9,807 nt of DNA from Saprospiraceae bacterium (GCA_020437045.1 JAGQWV010000776.1:1-9807); one strand, 5' to 3'; positions 1 to 8,530 are shown, counted from the stretch's first letter. The notes: generated by a model from the sequence alone, not told the origin. A program made the numbers and translations.

Positions 1-1337
1 AGACACTGATTTACTTACTAGAGAGCAATCGTTTGGAAATAGCCAACGAAATCTTATTGACGAATCCTTTCCTTATGTCGCAACATAATGAGCAGGCACT
101 CTTTTATTATTATTTGGCAGTCGCTCAGATGTTGGATGAGAGGGGCTGGCCAAATTATAAACAAGCCGAGAAAAGTCTCAATCGTGCATCGACGGAAATG
201 CAGCGTTCCTATATGCCGGATTATGGTTTTTTTTCTGATCTGGAAAATGCACGGGGATATTTATCGGTAACTGCCCGGGGCTTAAGCACCGACGAAAAAA
301 AGGACTTTGTTTGTATTGTGCGATATGAATTTATAAGCATGGCCATTAATCATTTTCGGGAAGCACTGATTTACAATCCTGATAATGAGATTGCTCAGCA
401 AAACCTGGATACACTGCTTCATAAATTAAATATGAGAGGCTTACCCATCCCACCATATCCCTATGTGCAAAATCAAATATCTGGTTTAGCCATTGCCTTT
501 GATTCACTTAATATTGATTCACTACACAATACGGCAAATTTGCCTGTATTGGATTATACATTATTGCCCAATAATTATCAATTAATACTCAGTGAATTGT
601 CGCAGTACGATGAAATTATTCTATGTCTTGATTTAAGTGGGTCTATGGACGATCCGGTGGGATGGGGACCGGAGACATCTAAATTTGTGGTGGCTCAACA
701 ATTGGCATTATTCATTTGTCTGCAGATGCGAGCCAACGTTTTTATCGGTGCAATATCTGTCGGTCAGCAATGTGATGAAGAGAGTGCGGTACTCAATTAT
801 CCTATTGCCAGTGTTAGTAGGCAGGAACTAATGATGCAGGTGGATGCCATACGACCCTATGGCCCAACGCCACTAAATAAACGCTTGCGAATGACCAAGA
901 GTATGTTTTCCCTTCGTACCAATAAAAAGTTGGTTTTCCTTTTAAGCGATGGTATGGATACTTGTCATGAAATCAATGAACTATGTAATACTGCAGCTAT
1001 GTTGGCGGCTAATGGCATAGATCTCTCAGTCTTTTCATTTATTTATGAAACACTGGATCCAGAATCAAGAACTGCATATTCAGTGTACAATTGTATGACC
1101 AACCCTTCCGAAGGAAAGATTTATAAAATAACGGCAGATGGAGGATTAAAGGACAAAATTGATTACGAACCTATCAGTACGAACATACTGAGACTTCCCA
1201 CAATGGATACTTCCGAACTCTGGGCAAATAATAAAGGTTTATTTCAGTTTCCGATTGATGGCGTTATTCCTCCGGTTGAACAAATAATCGATTTCGAAAA
1301 GGAAAAGGAGATTAACAATCCTGAACGACGTAACTGA
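1..1337 (+). CDS. VWA-domain protein with helical N-terminal region, 5'-truncated
   Basis: The reading frame is open from the first bases of the window, so the gene starts upstream. The TTG at 33 is most likely an internal leucine rather than a start, because the residues before it continue the same helical pattern. Numbering from that TTG, residues 1-135 are helix-rich and TPR-like, with phrases such as AEKSLNRAS and ALIYNPDNEIAQQNLDTLL. Residues 192-385 form a von Willebrand factor A domain. Its MIDAS metal site is complete: DLSGS at 200-204, the threonine of GPTPL at 279, and the aspartate of LLSDGMD at 306. VWA domains bind a divalent cation and usually mediate protein-protein contact. 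No signal peptide or membrane segment is visible in the part present, and several cysteines are scattered through it, so a cytoplasmic location is likely. The partner is unknown; MoxR-type ATPases often pair with VWA proteins, but none is in the window. The gene converges with the DoxX-like gene 80 bases away. Confidence 0.85.
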   Translation, partial: TLIYLLESNRLEIANEILLTNPFLMSQHNEQALFYYYLAVAQMLDERGWPNYKQAEKSLNRASTEMQRSYMPDYGFFSDLENARGYLSVTARGLSTDEKKDFVCIVRYEFISMAINHFREALIYNPDNEIAQQNLDTLLHKLNMRGLPIPPYPYVQNQISGLAIAFDSLNIDSLHNTANLPVLDYTLLPNNYQLILSELSQYDEIILCLDLSGSMDDPVGWGPETSKFVVAQQLALFICLQMRANVFIGAISVGQQCDEESAVLNYPIASVSRQELMMQVDAIRPYGPTPLNKRLRMTKSMFSLRTNKKLVFLLSDGMDTCHEINELCNTAAMLAANGIDLSVFSFIYETLDPESRTAYSVYNCMTNPSEGKIYKITADGGLKDKIDYEPISTNILRLPTMDTSELWANNKGLFQFPIDGVIPPVEQIIDFEKEKEINNPERRN

Positions 1338-1417
1338 TACCATTCGAAAAAATTAAATCTAAAGGGCGCAGGATCACTTTCCTCGGTGAAAAAATTTAAT
1401 TTAATACGTACCACACG

Positions 1418-1786
1418 CTAGCGATGATGGAAATGATCTTTCAGATACCAGAGAATAGCAGCCAGTAGGATATTCTTGATAAAATGAAGTAATTCAGTGA
1501 GTTGTTCTATCCCGCTGTTTTTGGACCAGAAGCGATGGATGATGACACTGGATACTACTAAAAAACCACATAATGCATAAAATGCATAATCCCAATATTT
1601 CTCCGTAAACAACATGATGCTGGCAGCAAGAAGAAGGGCTCCACTCATTTTAACCGCAATATCGGCATTTAGCAGATCTGCATCTACCGAATATTTAATC
1701 ATGATTTTGGGAAACAGAAAATGAAGGATGCCCATTATACCAAAGCTAATCGCAATAATATATAGTAATGTGTCATCAGTAATCAT
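1418..1786 (-). CDS. DoxX-like small integral membrane protein
   Basis: The product has 122 residues and about four hydrophobic segments at roughly 6-26, 44-62, 66-84 and 99-115. It has an acidic N-terminus and a short His-rich C-terminal tail. The phrase LHFLFPK after the first segment and HFIKNILLAAILWYL in the last one recall the DoxX/DoxD superfamily, whose members are four-helix inner-membrane proteins. Some of these are linked to redox or thiosulfate-quinone chemistry, but most have no known role. The start is the ATG at 1784-1786. It has no Shine-Dalgarno-like sequence, as is usual in Bacteroidota. The gene lies downstream of the enolase homologue on the same strand, but a terminator hairpin sits between them, so it probably has its own promoter in the 205-base gap. 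The family call is moderately sure and the function is unknown. Confidence 0.65.
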   Translation of the reverse strand: MITDDTLLYIIAISFGIMGILHFLFPKIMIKYSVDADLLNADIAVKMSGALLLAASIMLFTEKYWDYAFYALCGFLVVSSVIIHRFWSKNSGIEQLTELLHFIKNILLAAILWYLKDHFHHR

Positions 1787-1870
1787 CAGACAAATCTAAT
1801 TGAATAAGTACACACGAATGTGACCTTAGTCCCATAAAGATTTATGGTAAAAATTCAAGGTTGTCTTAGA

Positions 1871-1917
1871 ATTAAAAAAGAGAAGTCGCTGCCAAGTGAT
1901 TTCAGGGACTTCTCTTT
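1871..1917 (-). terminator. Intrinsic terminator after the enolase-superfamily gene
   Basis: Arms AAAGAGAAGTC (1877-1887) and GACTTCTCTTT (1907-1917) are perfect 11-base inverted repeats with a 19-base loop. Read on the minus strand, the second arm runs directly into a TTTTTT tract followed by AATTC, the classic Rho-independent layout. It lies 74 bases after the stop of the enolase-superfamily gene (1992) and 84 bases before the ATG of the DoxX-like gene, so it should end the transcript of the larger minus-strand block. Confidence 0.75.
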
Positions 1918-1991
1918 AGATTATTGAGATTAAATTGGAAGAATGCTCGATGTTTTCTTTCATCTCGCTTCACCAATTTATTTTTACGATG

Positions 1992-3446
1992 CTAGCTCCA
2001 TAATCGATCCCAGGACCTTTCAATATCCCACTCTTTAGTAGGTTCAAAATAGCCACTGTTTTCAGGATCCAGATGCTGTTTGACGACTTCTTCATTAAGT
2101 TCTATGCCAAGTCCGGGGGTGTCTGGTACCGGTGCAAAACCTTTTTCGATCAATGCATGGTCACTGGTGACCAAGTCTTCCCAGTAATCTAGATCGACCG
2201 AGTGGTGCTCCAAAGCTAAAAAGTTTTGCGTGGCTGCAGCACAATGCACATTGGCCATAAATGAGACCGGTGTGCCGGCAAAATGTTGCGCCATAGATAC
2301 TCCTCGTTCCTCCGCATAATCACCGATTTTCTTGGTCTCCAGTAATCCACCGGAAGTGGCCAGGTCTGGATGCACTATATCTACTGCACGAGCATCAATG
2401 AGCTTAATAAATTCTTCTTTAAGATAAATGTCTTCACCCGTGGACGTTGGTGTTTCGATGGCGTCACTGATCGTTTTCCATTGTTCGGTATACTTCCATG
2501 GAATAAGGTCTTCCAACCAGGCAAGCCGGTATTTTTCTACAGCTCTGCCTAATCTTATCGCATTGTTGTGATCAAAGTGACCATAGTGATCAGAAGCCAG
2601 TGGAATTTGATATCCGATTTTGCTTCGCACCTTATCCACTCGTTCGAGCATAAAATCGAGAGCTTTGTCTGTGATCTGTACCTGTGTCATCTGATGAGTA
2701 GCTCCATAGCTTACCGGATCATTCGTCCATTGTCGATCGACTTCCCAAAAATTACTGTTCGTTACACTCGACGGATCTTTTCTGTAAGCGAGTTCGACAC
2801 CAAAATCCATTTTCAAAAAAGTAAATCCTTCTTCATCCATTCGCTTACTAACCCGGGCGGCAAAATCTGCATCATCCCGTCCCATTGGAGTATCTGCGTA
2901 TAAACGGACTTTGTCCCGGAACTTACCTCCCAGTAGCTGATATGCGGGTACATTGTAAGCTTTCCCGGCCAAATCCCATAGAGCCATCTCGACCGCACAA
3001 ACACCTCCACCTTGACGTCCATGATACCCAAATTGTTTGATTCGCTTAAATATCAGATCAACACTACAAGGATTCATTCCCATGATTCGGCTCTTAAGAA
3101 ACATGGCATAACGGTATGATCCCTGATCCCTCACTTCGCCCAGTCCATAGATTCCCTGATTGGTGTCAATCCGAATGACGGGACAACGGGCATGTCCATT
3201 CATCACAACCGCATAGCGCATATCCGTAATTTTCAGATCACTGGGAGAAGAAAACCGATTTACTTTGGATGTTGAATGCGCCAGTGTATCCTCAATAGGA
3301 CTAAACATAAACGCTCCAAGCGACAGTCCACCCAAACCAGCTGCCTTTTTAAAGAAACCCCTTCGGCCATTTTCTTTTGGTGTTTCTGGTTCTGGTTTAT
3401 CGACGATACCGAGTTTTTGTAATAATTTATCTGATGGCGTAAGCAT
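1992..3446 (-). CDS. Tat-exported enolase-superfamily protein (mandelate racemase/muconate lactonizing type), probable sugar-acid dehydratase
   Basis: Seen: 484 residues. A 27-residue leader precedes a twin-arginine motif (RRGFFKK, 28-34) and a short hydrophobic stretch to about 48, with a possible cleavage near LAHS (55-58). This indicates export of the folded enzyme by Tat. The N-terminal capping domain spans about 72-195 and the (beta/alpha)8 barrel about 196-460. Likely active-site residues are K212 and D214 in LKMDFG, D286 with H287 in ASDHYGH, E312 in LEDLIPW, E338 in TGEDIY, the D361/H388 pair (HPDLATSGG, QHFAGTP) and E413. Known: D/E/E bind Mg2+ and the His-Asp dyad abstracts or donates a proton. 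The GEDIY and PDLATSGG phrases resemble the galactonate/mannonate dehydratase side of the superfamily. The KxD in place of KxK and the position of the histidine after D286 do not match a member I can name. The substrate is therefore open; dehydration of a hexonate or uronate-derived acid is inferred. The gene lies downstream of the propeller and haem lipoprotein genes. Confidence 0.85.
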   Translation of the reverse strand: MLTPSDKLLQKLGIVDKPEPETPKENGRRGFFKKAAGLGGLSLGAFMFSPIEDTLAHSTSKVNRFSSPSDLKITDMRYAVVMNGHARCPVIRIDTNQGIYGLGEVRDQGSYRYAMFLKSRIMGMNPCSVDLIFKRIKQFGYHGRQGGGVCAVEMALWDLAGKAYNVPAYQLLGGKFRDKVRLYADTPMGRDDADFAARVSKRMDEEGFTFLKMDFGVELAYRKDPSSVTNSNFWEVDRQWTNDPVSYGATHQMTQVQITDKALDFMLERVDKVRSKIGYQIPLASDHYGHFDHNNAIRLGRAVEKYRLAWLEDLIPWKYTEQWKTISDAIETPTSTGEDIYLKEEFIKLIDARAVDIVHPDLATSGGLLETKKIGDYAEERGVSMAQHFAGTPVSFMANVHCAAATQNFLALEHHSVDLDYWEDLVTSDHALIEKGFAPVPDTPGLGIELNEEVVKQHLDPENSGYFEPTKEWDIERSWDRLWS

Positions 3447-3714
3447 ACTTCAGTAATGTTTTAAGATTTAGCAAATAGATTAGTTCAGTAATTTAAGAAA
3501 ATGTTTTAGATATGGATCCGGTTGGAGCGGCCTTTTCGGCTCAAGAAATTCATGAGGAGGGCATATAGCCCAAACAATAATCTTCTTATGATTTTATAGT
3601 TGTAGTCAGATTTATAAATATCCCCTTTAAATGAGTGACTGGGTGTAGTGAAAGCGTTGAACAATTACCACTGAAGCTAAGAGATAATTATGACCTCTCG
3701 AAGAAAAAAAATTT

Positions 3715-4893
3715 TTATTCTTTTCCCCAAAAGACAATGATCCCCTTCTTATTTCCATTAAGGATATCGGTAATCCCATCCCCATTAATATCTGTTGCTA
3801 CCACATGAATACCGATGCCAGAATCATCATCAATGTCGTGTCGGATCCATTTCGGTTGATTGTTCTGATCATGTGTTAATTCAAACCAATAAATGACGGC
3901 GGGTTCCTTACCACCGGGGTCTTTTCCCTGATGTGCATAAAATCTTTTTCCAGTGACAAAATCTGGATTTCCGTCATGGTTTATATCCAGAAAAGCAACT
4001 CCGTGTGTTTGAGAAAAGCTGGTATCGATCAAATGGCTGCGAAAAAGTGATCGGCCATTTTCCTGGTATTGTTCATGCCACCAAATACCATAAGCATGAG
4101 CAGATGCTGATAGTACATCCTGATCGCCATCTTTGTCAAAGTCATAGGCATACATCTGCGAACAGGGTTCACCCAGATCCGCTTTGTGAAATATCCACGG
4201 AAAGGCATTGAGATTAGCAGGTACCTCCCACCATCCTTCCCGGACGATGATATCCTTAATGCCATCACCATTGATGTCGCCCCACCCCAGTCCATGGGAG
4301 AATTGCCGGGTACCCTCTTCCTGCGGTAGGCCAATAGCTTTGCCTGTCCATTGGGTATCGCCAACTTTGACCGGCGGTCGATACCACATCATTTCATCAC
4401 GTTTCATGTTACCAAAAACCAGTTCTAGACGGCCATCTCCATCCAGATCTACCGTCATCGGTGATTCATTGGCGGCAATGGAGTCGATTAGATACTCTTT
4501 CCAGTGAATCTCTGCACCTCTTGGGTTTTCATACCAATACACACCTGCTCCGGGAAAATCAAAGCAGATATAATCATCCCATCCGTCTTGATTTACATCC
4601 ATGGTAAAATCGAGAAAACTATGACTATATCCTTTGGTATAATCGAATTTTTCCGGTGTCCGGATTTCATGTGGTTGCCAATCAGGTGCCTCAAACCAAT
4701 AATGACCAGCCAGAATATCGAGGTCTCCATCCTGATCAACGTCCGCCACATTGGCTCCTTCCGAAATAAATTCCGGATAGATAATCTGTTTTTTAAAAGT
4801 AATCGTCCCATCCTGGGCTAGGATAGATCCATTAAAAATGGTTACCAGCAAAAGAAGGACGGGGCAGTATTTCGTTAAAATGTTGCAGGTCAT
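3715..4893 (-). CDS. Secreted FG-GAP/VCBS repeat protein, predicted seven-bladed beta-propeller
   Basis: The product has 392 residues with a Sec signal peptide (hydrophobic core 11-20, likely cleavage after SILA, 26). The mature part contains seven aspartate loops of the DxDxDG type starting at 51, 99, 149, 206, 251, 303 and 368, spaced 45 to 65 residues apart. Each is followed by an aromatic strand: YWFEAP, YWYENP, MWYRPP, GWWEVP, IWWHEQ, IYWFEL and IVFWGK. Such loops bind Ca2+ in FG-GAP/VCBS proteins, and seven repeats fit one closed seven-bladed propeller with no other domain. Known: this fold serves as a ligand-binding scaffold and also occurs in several polysaccharide lyases. There is no C-terminal sorting domain and no lipobox, so the protein is probably periplasmic or released. 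The gene lies 109 bases after the haem lipoprotein gene and 268 before the enolase homologue, which suggests a shared role in handling a glycan or sugar. An enzymatic role is inference only. Confidence 0.85.
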   Translation of the reverse strand: MTCNILTKYCPVLLLLVTIFNGSILAQDGTITFKKQIIYPEFISEGANVADVDQDGDLDILAGHYWFEAPDWQPHEIRTPEKFDYTKGYSHSFLDFTMDVNQDGWDDYICFDFPGAGVYWYENPRGAEIHWKEYLIDSIAANESPMTVDLDGDGRLELVFGNMKRDEMMWYRPPVKVGDTQWTGKAIGLPQEEGTRQFSHGLGWGDINGDGIKDIIVREGWWEVPANLNAFPWIFHKADLGEPCSQMYAYDFDKDGDQDVLSASAHAYGIWWHEQYQENGRSLFRSHLIDTSFSQTHGVAFLDINHDGNPDFVTGKRFYAHQGKDPGGKEPAVIYWFELTHDQNNQPKWIRHDIDDDSGIGIHVVATDINGDGITDILNGNKKGIIVFWGKE

Positions 4894-5002
4894 ATTTATT
4901 GAATAGTTCTTATGGTCTTAAAATTAGATGTTACCGTATATTTTAACCAACAATTTTTAATGTAAGTTCTTCCCTTTTTGAATTAAGATTTTAAATTTCT
5001 GC

Positions 5003-8000
5003 TTATGAACCTTTTAAAGTCAGCAAATAGGCCAATAAATTTTTAAAGTCTTCTTCCGGGATGGTTTCTCGAAAATGATCGGGCATCAGGGTATAAGGCG
5101 ACTTCTTTTGTTCGATGATATCAGCTTTGTTGATGGAAAATTCTTGACCTTGCTGATTGGCAAAAACCAGTGTTTCTCCTTCTTCTCTTCGTAGTAGACC
5201 GGATCGGATATCACCACCTTTTAATTTTATGGTATAGGTGACAAATGCCTGGGAAATATTTCGATTCGGATCGAGAATTTTTTCACTGAGAGCCCGGGCG
5301 CCCCATGTACCTACTGAACTTAGTTGTGGACCAATATTTCCTCCACTGCCATTGACTTCATGGCAAATGCCACAGAAAACGGTAAAAAGCGCCTGACCTT
5401 TTTCAGGTGAGTAGGCCGTTTCGGAATAATTGCGTAGCCGCTGATTGATCAAATTATCGATCTCAGCTGCAGGTACGGAGAAATTTTCTCCAAGTTTTTC
5501 CAATGATTTTTGTTGTCGATTATTTATGCTGGTAAGCAAACGTTCTTGCACCTGGGGTTCGAGTAGAAGCCTGGGATTAATTTGGTTTTTTTCGGCATTC
5601 TGGAGAAGGAAATCGATCCCCTGCACATCTTTTCCAATATTCATCACCACTTCCTTCTGCGCTTGATAGGGAATCGAAGGAAGATATTCCAAGATGTTAT
5701 TGCGTGCAGCATGGTCATTCGATTCACTCAGGGACACCGTCAGAAGCTCGGTCAATTTAAGAGGGGGATTGTTTTTCAGTATTCTTTCCAGATAAGGTAA
5801 AGACTGAGATGGATGTAATTTAAGTAGGGTCTTCGCGGCGGCATCACGTGCAAATACATCAGGTATGTCAGACTGCAGAATTTCGTCTAATGCCGTCGTC
5901 AGCTTTTCAATTTTATAATCACGAACCATTTGGGCCGCAAAGACTTGCCGTTCGACTACTTGTTCAGGGCTCACCGATGGTATATCAAGGACGGCCGGAC
6001 TGATATTGCCGATCGCTACAAATTCTCCCCAACCATTGCTTCCATCAACCATCAATAAATGCACCTTTTGATTTATGTATTGACCGGCATCCCATGCTAT
6101 CAGGCTATCGGTATCGATCGTAGTAATATCGGCTTTGGCGATGACTTCGTCCCCCTCTTCCAGCACCAACGCTATCCAATTTGTGATGGGCGAGGCTTGC
6201 TGATCTTCTGCCGGTGCATTTTTACGACCGCGAAGGTAGAATGAAAGTTTTTCAGGCATGTTGAATGATGGAGACTGGATGCTGGAGATCCAGGATCCTC
6301 GACCTTCCATCGGTCCGCTACTGAGGTAGGTGGTAGATTGATGATCAATGTCAGAAGTATCCGACAGTATCTGCCAGCTATTGCTATTATAGGGTTGCCT
6401 GTCCAGGGGAATGGTTTTCCACTGATCATATATAGCTACCGGTTTGTCCAGAAATTTGTCTGCCAGAGAAGTCGCCCATTCCTTCTCGGCTTGTCCGGGA
6501 ATTTTTCCACCTTGCTTCATTCCTTCCAGTAATGCCAGAAAGATGGTGTAATCCTCGTCAGGATTGTCTTCACCGAGGGGGCGCAATACCCTGACCAACT
6601 GACCCATTTGACCAGCGGGAAGCCAACGGGCCATATGACTGGTATATAAAATCCTCTGCGCTAATTTTTCCGGATAGAGACCTAAATGTTTAAGGAGAAA
6701 CTGACCCGATTTTTCATCATCGACACCCACCATTACATTGGCAAGCAGTTTGGAATCCGGCGCATTCCAAGAGTTGTTTAGGGCGGCTGTTAATACCTTT
6801 TTATCTCTGACCTGATTTCGAAGCGATTGTCGAATGCTATAATAAAAATGCGTATCCAGGGTATCGGTCGTCTTCAATAGATCTATCAACATCTTGACGT
6901 GATCGAATGAAGGATGCAGACTGATAACCATAACCGCTTGCCGCTGAACATGAGGATTATTGTAGCTGATATAGCCTTCAGCGGCTGATAGTATCGAAGA
7001 CGGCAAAGCACTACCCATTTCATAGGCTATCCGAAGGGTGTGGACTTTTACCGTATCATTTGGATGATGGATAGCCTTTTGCAATATGGCCTCATTGAGT
7101 CCATCCAGTCGGTATAATATCCAAAGCGCTTGAATCCTGGCGTGACTTGGGGTGTCGTCGGCTGAAGCTAATTGTTGCAAATCAGCTACTGCCGATGGGC
7201 CGAAGCGATCCACAATTTGATCAGCAAAAGTCATGCGCAGAGGAAGATTGGGATTATTTAAGTTTTGCAGCAATTGTTTCAGATCGAGCTGAGAGTAATC
7301 GAGTTCGGATGCTGGCTGATGTGCCTCCTGACCGGTATAGACAATGCGCCAGATCCGCCCTCTTTGCCGGTCTCTACCCGGATGATCCAGCGGCACTTCG
7401 TAATGCCCGATAATTCGATTGTAGAAATCGGCAATATACAAGGCCCCATCCGGGCCTAATTTGACATCCACCGGTCTGAACCAGGGATCATCACTTATGA
7501 TAAAATCTTCTTCCTGGGTAATAACCGGAGTGGTCCCCTGCATCTGAAAATGATTTCTCGATACCCGACTACGCACCACATCGCCATAATAAAAGTTGTA
7601 GCGAAACTCCTCTGGAAATTGATCAGCAATGTAATATTCCAGTCCGGCTAAGGCAGTTGAACCATAATCGTGTTTCATTAACGCCGGACCAAAACCGATT
7701 CCCGTGGGTTTCTTACCAAAATGAGGATAATCAGCCCCCCTGACTAATTGATATACCGGACTGGTATGACAGTCGACAGAATAGGTATAACCCAACTCGT
7801 CATATGCATAACCGAATGGATTAACCCGTCCGGTGGTGGTAAATTCCAAATGGCTACCATCCATGCGAAATCGAAATGTATTGCCAGAAGATAGGACAAT
7901 CGTATCACCATCGCTACCGGCAACCGTCGAAGTATTGGAAAAACCATGATCGGCATGAATCCAACCATCCCAACTTCGCACAAAGTTATTGACCATACCA

Positions 8001-8530
8001 TGGGTGTCTCCAAATTTAAATCCGGAATAAAGCATTTTTCGCTCGTCGACTTTATCATCACCATCTTGATCTATTAAATGCCAAATACCAGGTATGCTGT
8101 AGGCGATTACCCCATCGGGAACCACCTGAATGCCGATGGGAATATTTAAAGAGTCTGCAAACACCGTAATCTTATCGGCGGTACCATCGCCATCGGTATC
8201 TTCCAGGATCGATATCTTATCTTTTCCCACACCGGTAGTATCCGGAAATGGATACTCATAGGATTGAGTGAGCCACATCCGGCCACGTGCATCAAAAGAC
8301 ATATTGAGTGGCTTAGCGATATCTGGCTCTGCTGCGAAAAGTTGCACCTCAAAACCCGGAGGTAGATGAAAAGCAAGACGCTCATCAGTTGGAGAGAGGG
8401 GATCAGTAGTCCGGATATTCAGGCTAAATTCATCCGCGTCGGTACTCGATTCGTTCCCCGGATTTTTTTGACAACTAATGATATTGATAACGATGAAAAT
8501 GGAGAGCAGACACGTAAGAGAACGGTGCAT
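5003..8530 (-). CDS. PVC-type cytochrome c lipoprotein: dehydrogenase-like propeller, HEAT-like helices, beta-sandwich insert and haem domain
   Basis: The product has 1175 residues. The signal peptide ends in a lipobox (NIISC, C20), so the mature protein is a lipoprotein. Residues 52-397 form a six-bladed propeller of the PVC-type 'putative membrane-bound dehydrogenase' family, opening with HLPPGFEVQLFAAEP and closing with GRIWRIVY. H177 (DTHGMVNNF) and R235/N237 (GRVNPFG) sit where soluble PQQ glucose/sorbosone dehydrogenases keep catalytic residues; this is inferred by eye. Two Asp-rich loops (110-116, 154-159) look Ca2+-binding. Residues about 412-700 and 855-1010 are alpha-helical and HEAT-like, split by a beta-rich insert at about 712-848. 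Residues 1041-1175 are the Planctomycetes/Verrucomicrobia haem domain: CGICH at 1053-1057 attaches haem c, and M1149 (TLMPDHF) is the likely axial ligand. Role: probably oxidises an unknown sugar or alcohol outside the cytoplasmic membrane and passes electrons to its own haem. It is first of the minus-strand block and divergent from the beta-barrel gene. Confidence 0.88.
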   Translation of the reverse strand: MHRSLTCLLSIFIVINIISCQKNPGNESSTDADEFSLNIRTTDPLSPTDERLAFHLPPGFEVQLFAAEPDIAKPLNMSFDARGRMWLTQSYEYPFPDTTGVGKDKISILEDTDGDGTADKITVFADSLNIPIGIQVVPDGVIAYSIPGIWHLIDQDGDDKVDERKMLYSGFKFGDTHGMVNNFVRSWDGWIHADHGFSNTSTVAGSDGDTIVLSSGNTFRFRMDGSHLEFTTTGRVNPFGYAYDELGYTYSVDCHTSPVYQLVRGADYPHFGKKPTGIGFGPALMKHDYGSTALAGLEYYIADQFPEEFRYNFYYGDVVRSRVSRNHFQMQGTTPVITQEEDFIISDDPWFRPVDVKLGPDGALYIADFYNRIIGHYEVPLDHPGRDRQRGRIWRIVYTGQEAHQPASELDYSQLDLKQLLQNLNNPNLPLRMTFADQIVDRFGPSAVADLQQLASADDTPSHARIQALWILYRLDGLNEAILQKAIHHPNDTVKVHTLRIAYEMGSALPSSILSAAEGYISYNNPHVQRQAVMVISLHPSFDHVKMLIDLLKTTDTLDTHFYYSIRQSLRNQVRDKKVLTAALNNSWNAPDSKLLANVMVGVDDEKSGQFLLKHLGLYPEKLAQRILYTSHMARWLPAGQMGQLVRVLRPLGEDNPDEDYTIFLALLEGMKQGGKIPGQAEKEWATSLADKFLDKPVAIYDQWKTIPLDRQPYNSNSWQILSDTSDIDHQSTTYLSSGPMEGRGSWISSIQSPSFNMPEKLSFYLRGRKNAPAEDQQASPITNWIALVLEEGDEVIAKADITTIDTDSLIAWDAGQYINQKVHLLMVDGSNGWGEFVAIGNISPAVLDIPSVSPEQVVERQVFAAQMVRDYKIEKLTTALDEILQSDIPDVFARDAAAKTLLKLHPSQSLPYLERILKNNPPLKLTELLTVSLSESNDHAARNNILEYLPSIPYQAQKEVVMNIGKDVQGIDFLLQNAEKNQINPRLLLEPQVQERLLTSINNRQQKSLEKLGENFSVPAAEIDNLINQRLRNYSETAYSPEKGQALFTVFCGICHEVNGSGGNIGPQLSSVGTWGARALSEKILDPNRNISQAFVTYTIKLKGGDIRSGLLRREEGETLVFANQQGQEFSINKADIIEQKKSPYTLMPDHFRETIPEEDFKNLLAYLLTLKGS

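Noticed and set aside
33..35. TTG as the start codon of the VWA gene
   Set aside because: The frame is open to the window edge and the preceding residues (TLIYLLESNR) continue the helical pattern, so the TTG is probably an internal Leu.
1350..1402. AT-only inverted repeat AAATTAAAT/ATTTAATTT between the convergent VWA and DoxX-like genes
   Set aside because: The arms contain no G or C and are separated by 35 bases, so the stem would be weak and is not convincing as a terminator.
1568..1590. Repeated AATGCATA words
   Set aside because: They lie within the DoxX-like coding region and are explained by Ala/Tyr/Phe codons; no longer repeat unit is present.
2568..2903. Plus-strand open frame of 111 codons opposite the enolase homologue
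   Set aside because: It is antisense to a well-supported enzyme gene, and its product shows no domain or plausible signal.
3472..3479. TCTATTTG on the minus strand as a Bacteroidota -7 promoter element for the enolase homologue
   Set aside because: It is one base off TAnnTTTG but has no TTG-type -33 element at the right distance.
4029..4364. Minus-strand open frame of 111 codons inside the propeller gene
   Set aside because: It is in an alternative frame of a strongly supported repeat protein, a by-product of its biased codons.
7744..8064. Minus-strand open frame of 106 codons within the haem lipoprotein gene
   Set aside because: It is out of frame with the conserved propeller domain and shows no recognisable motif.
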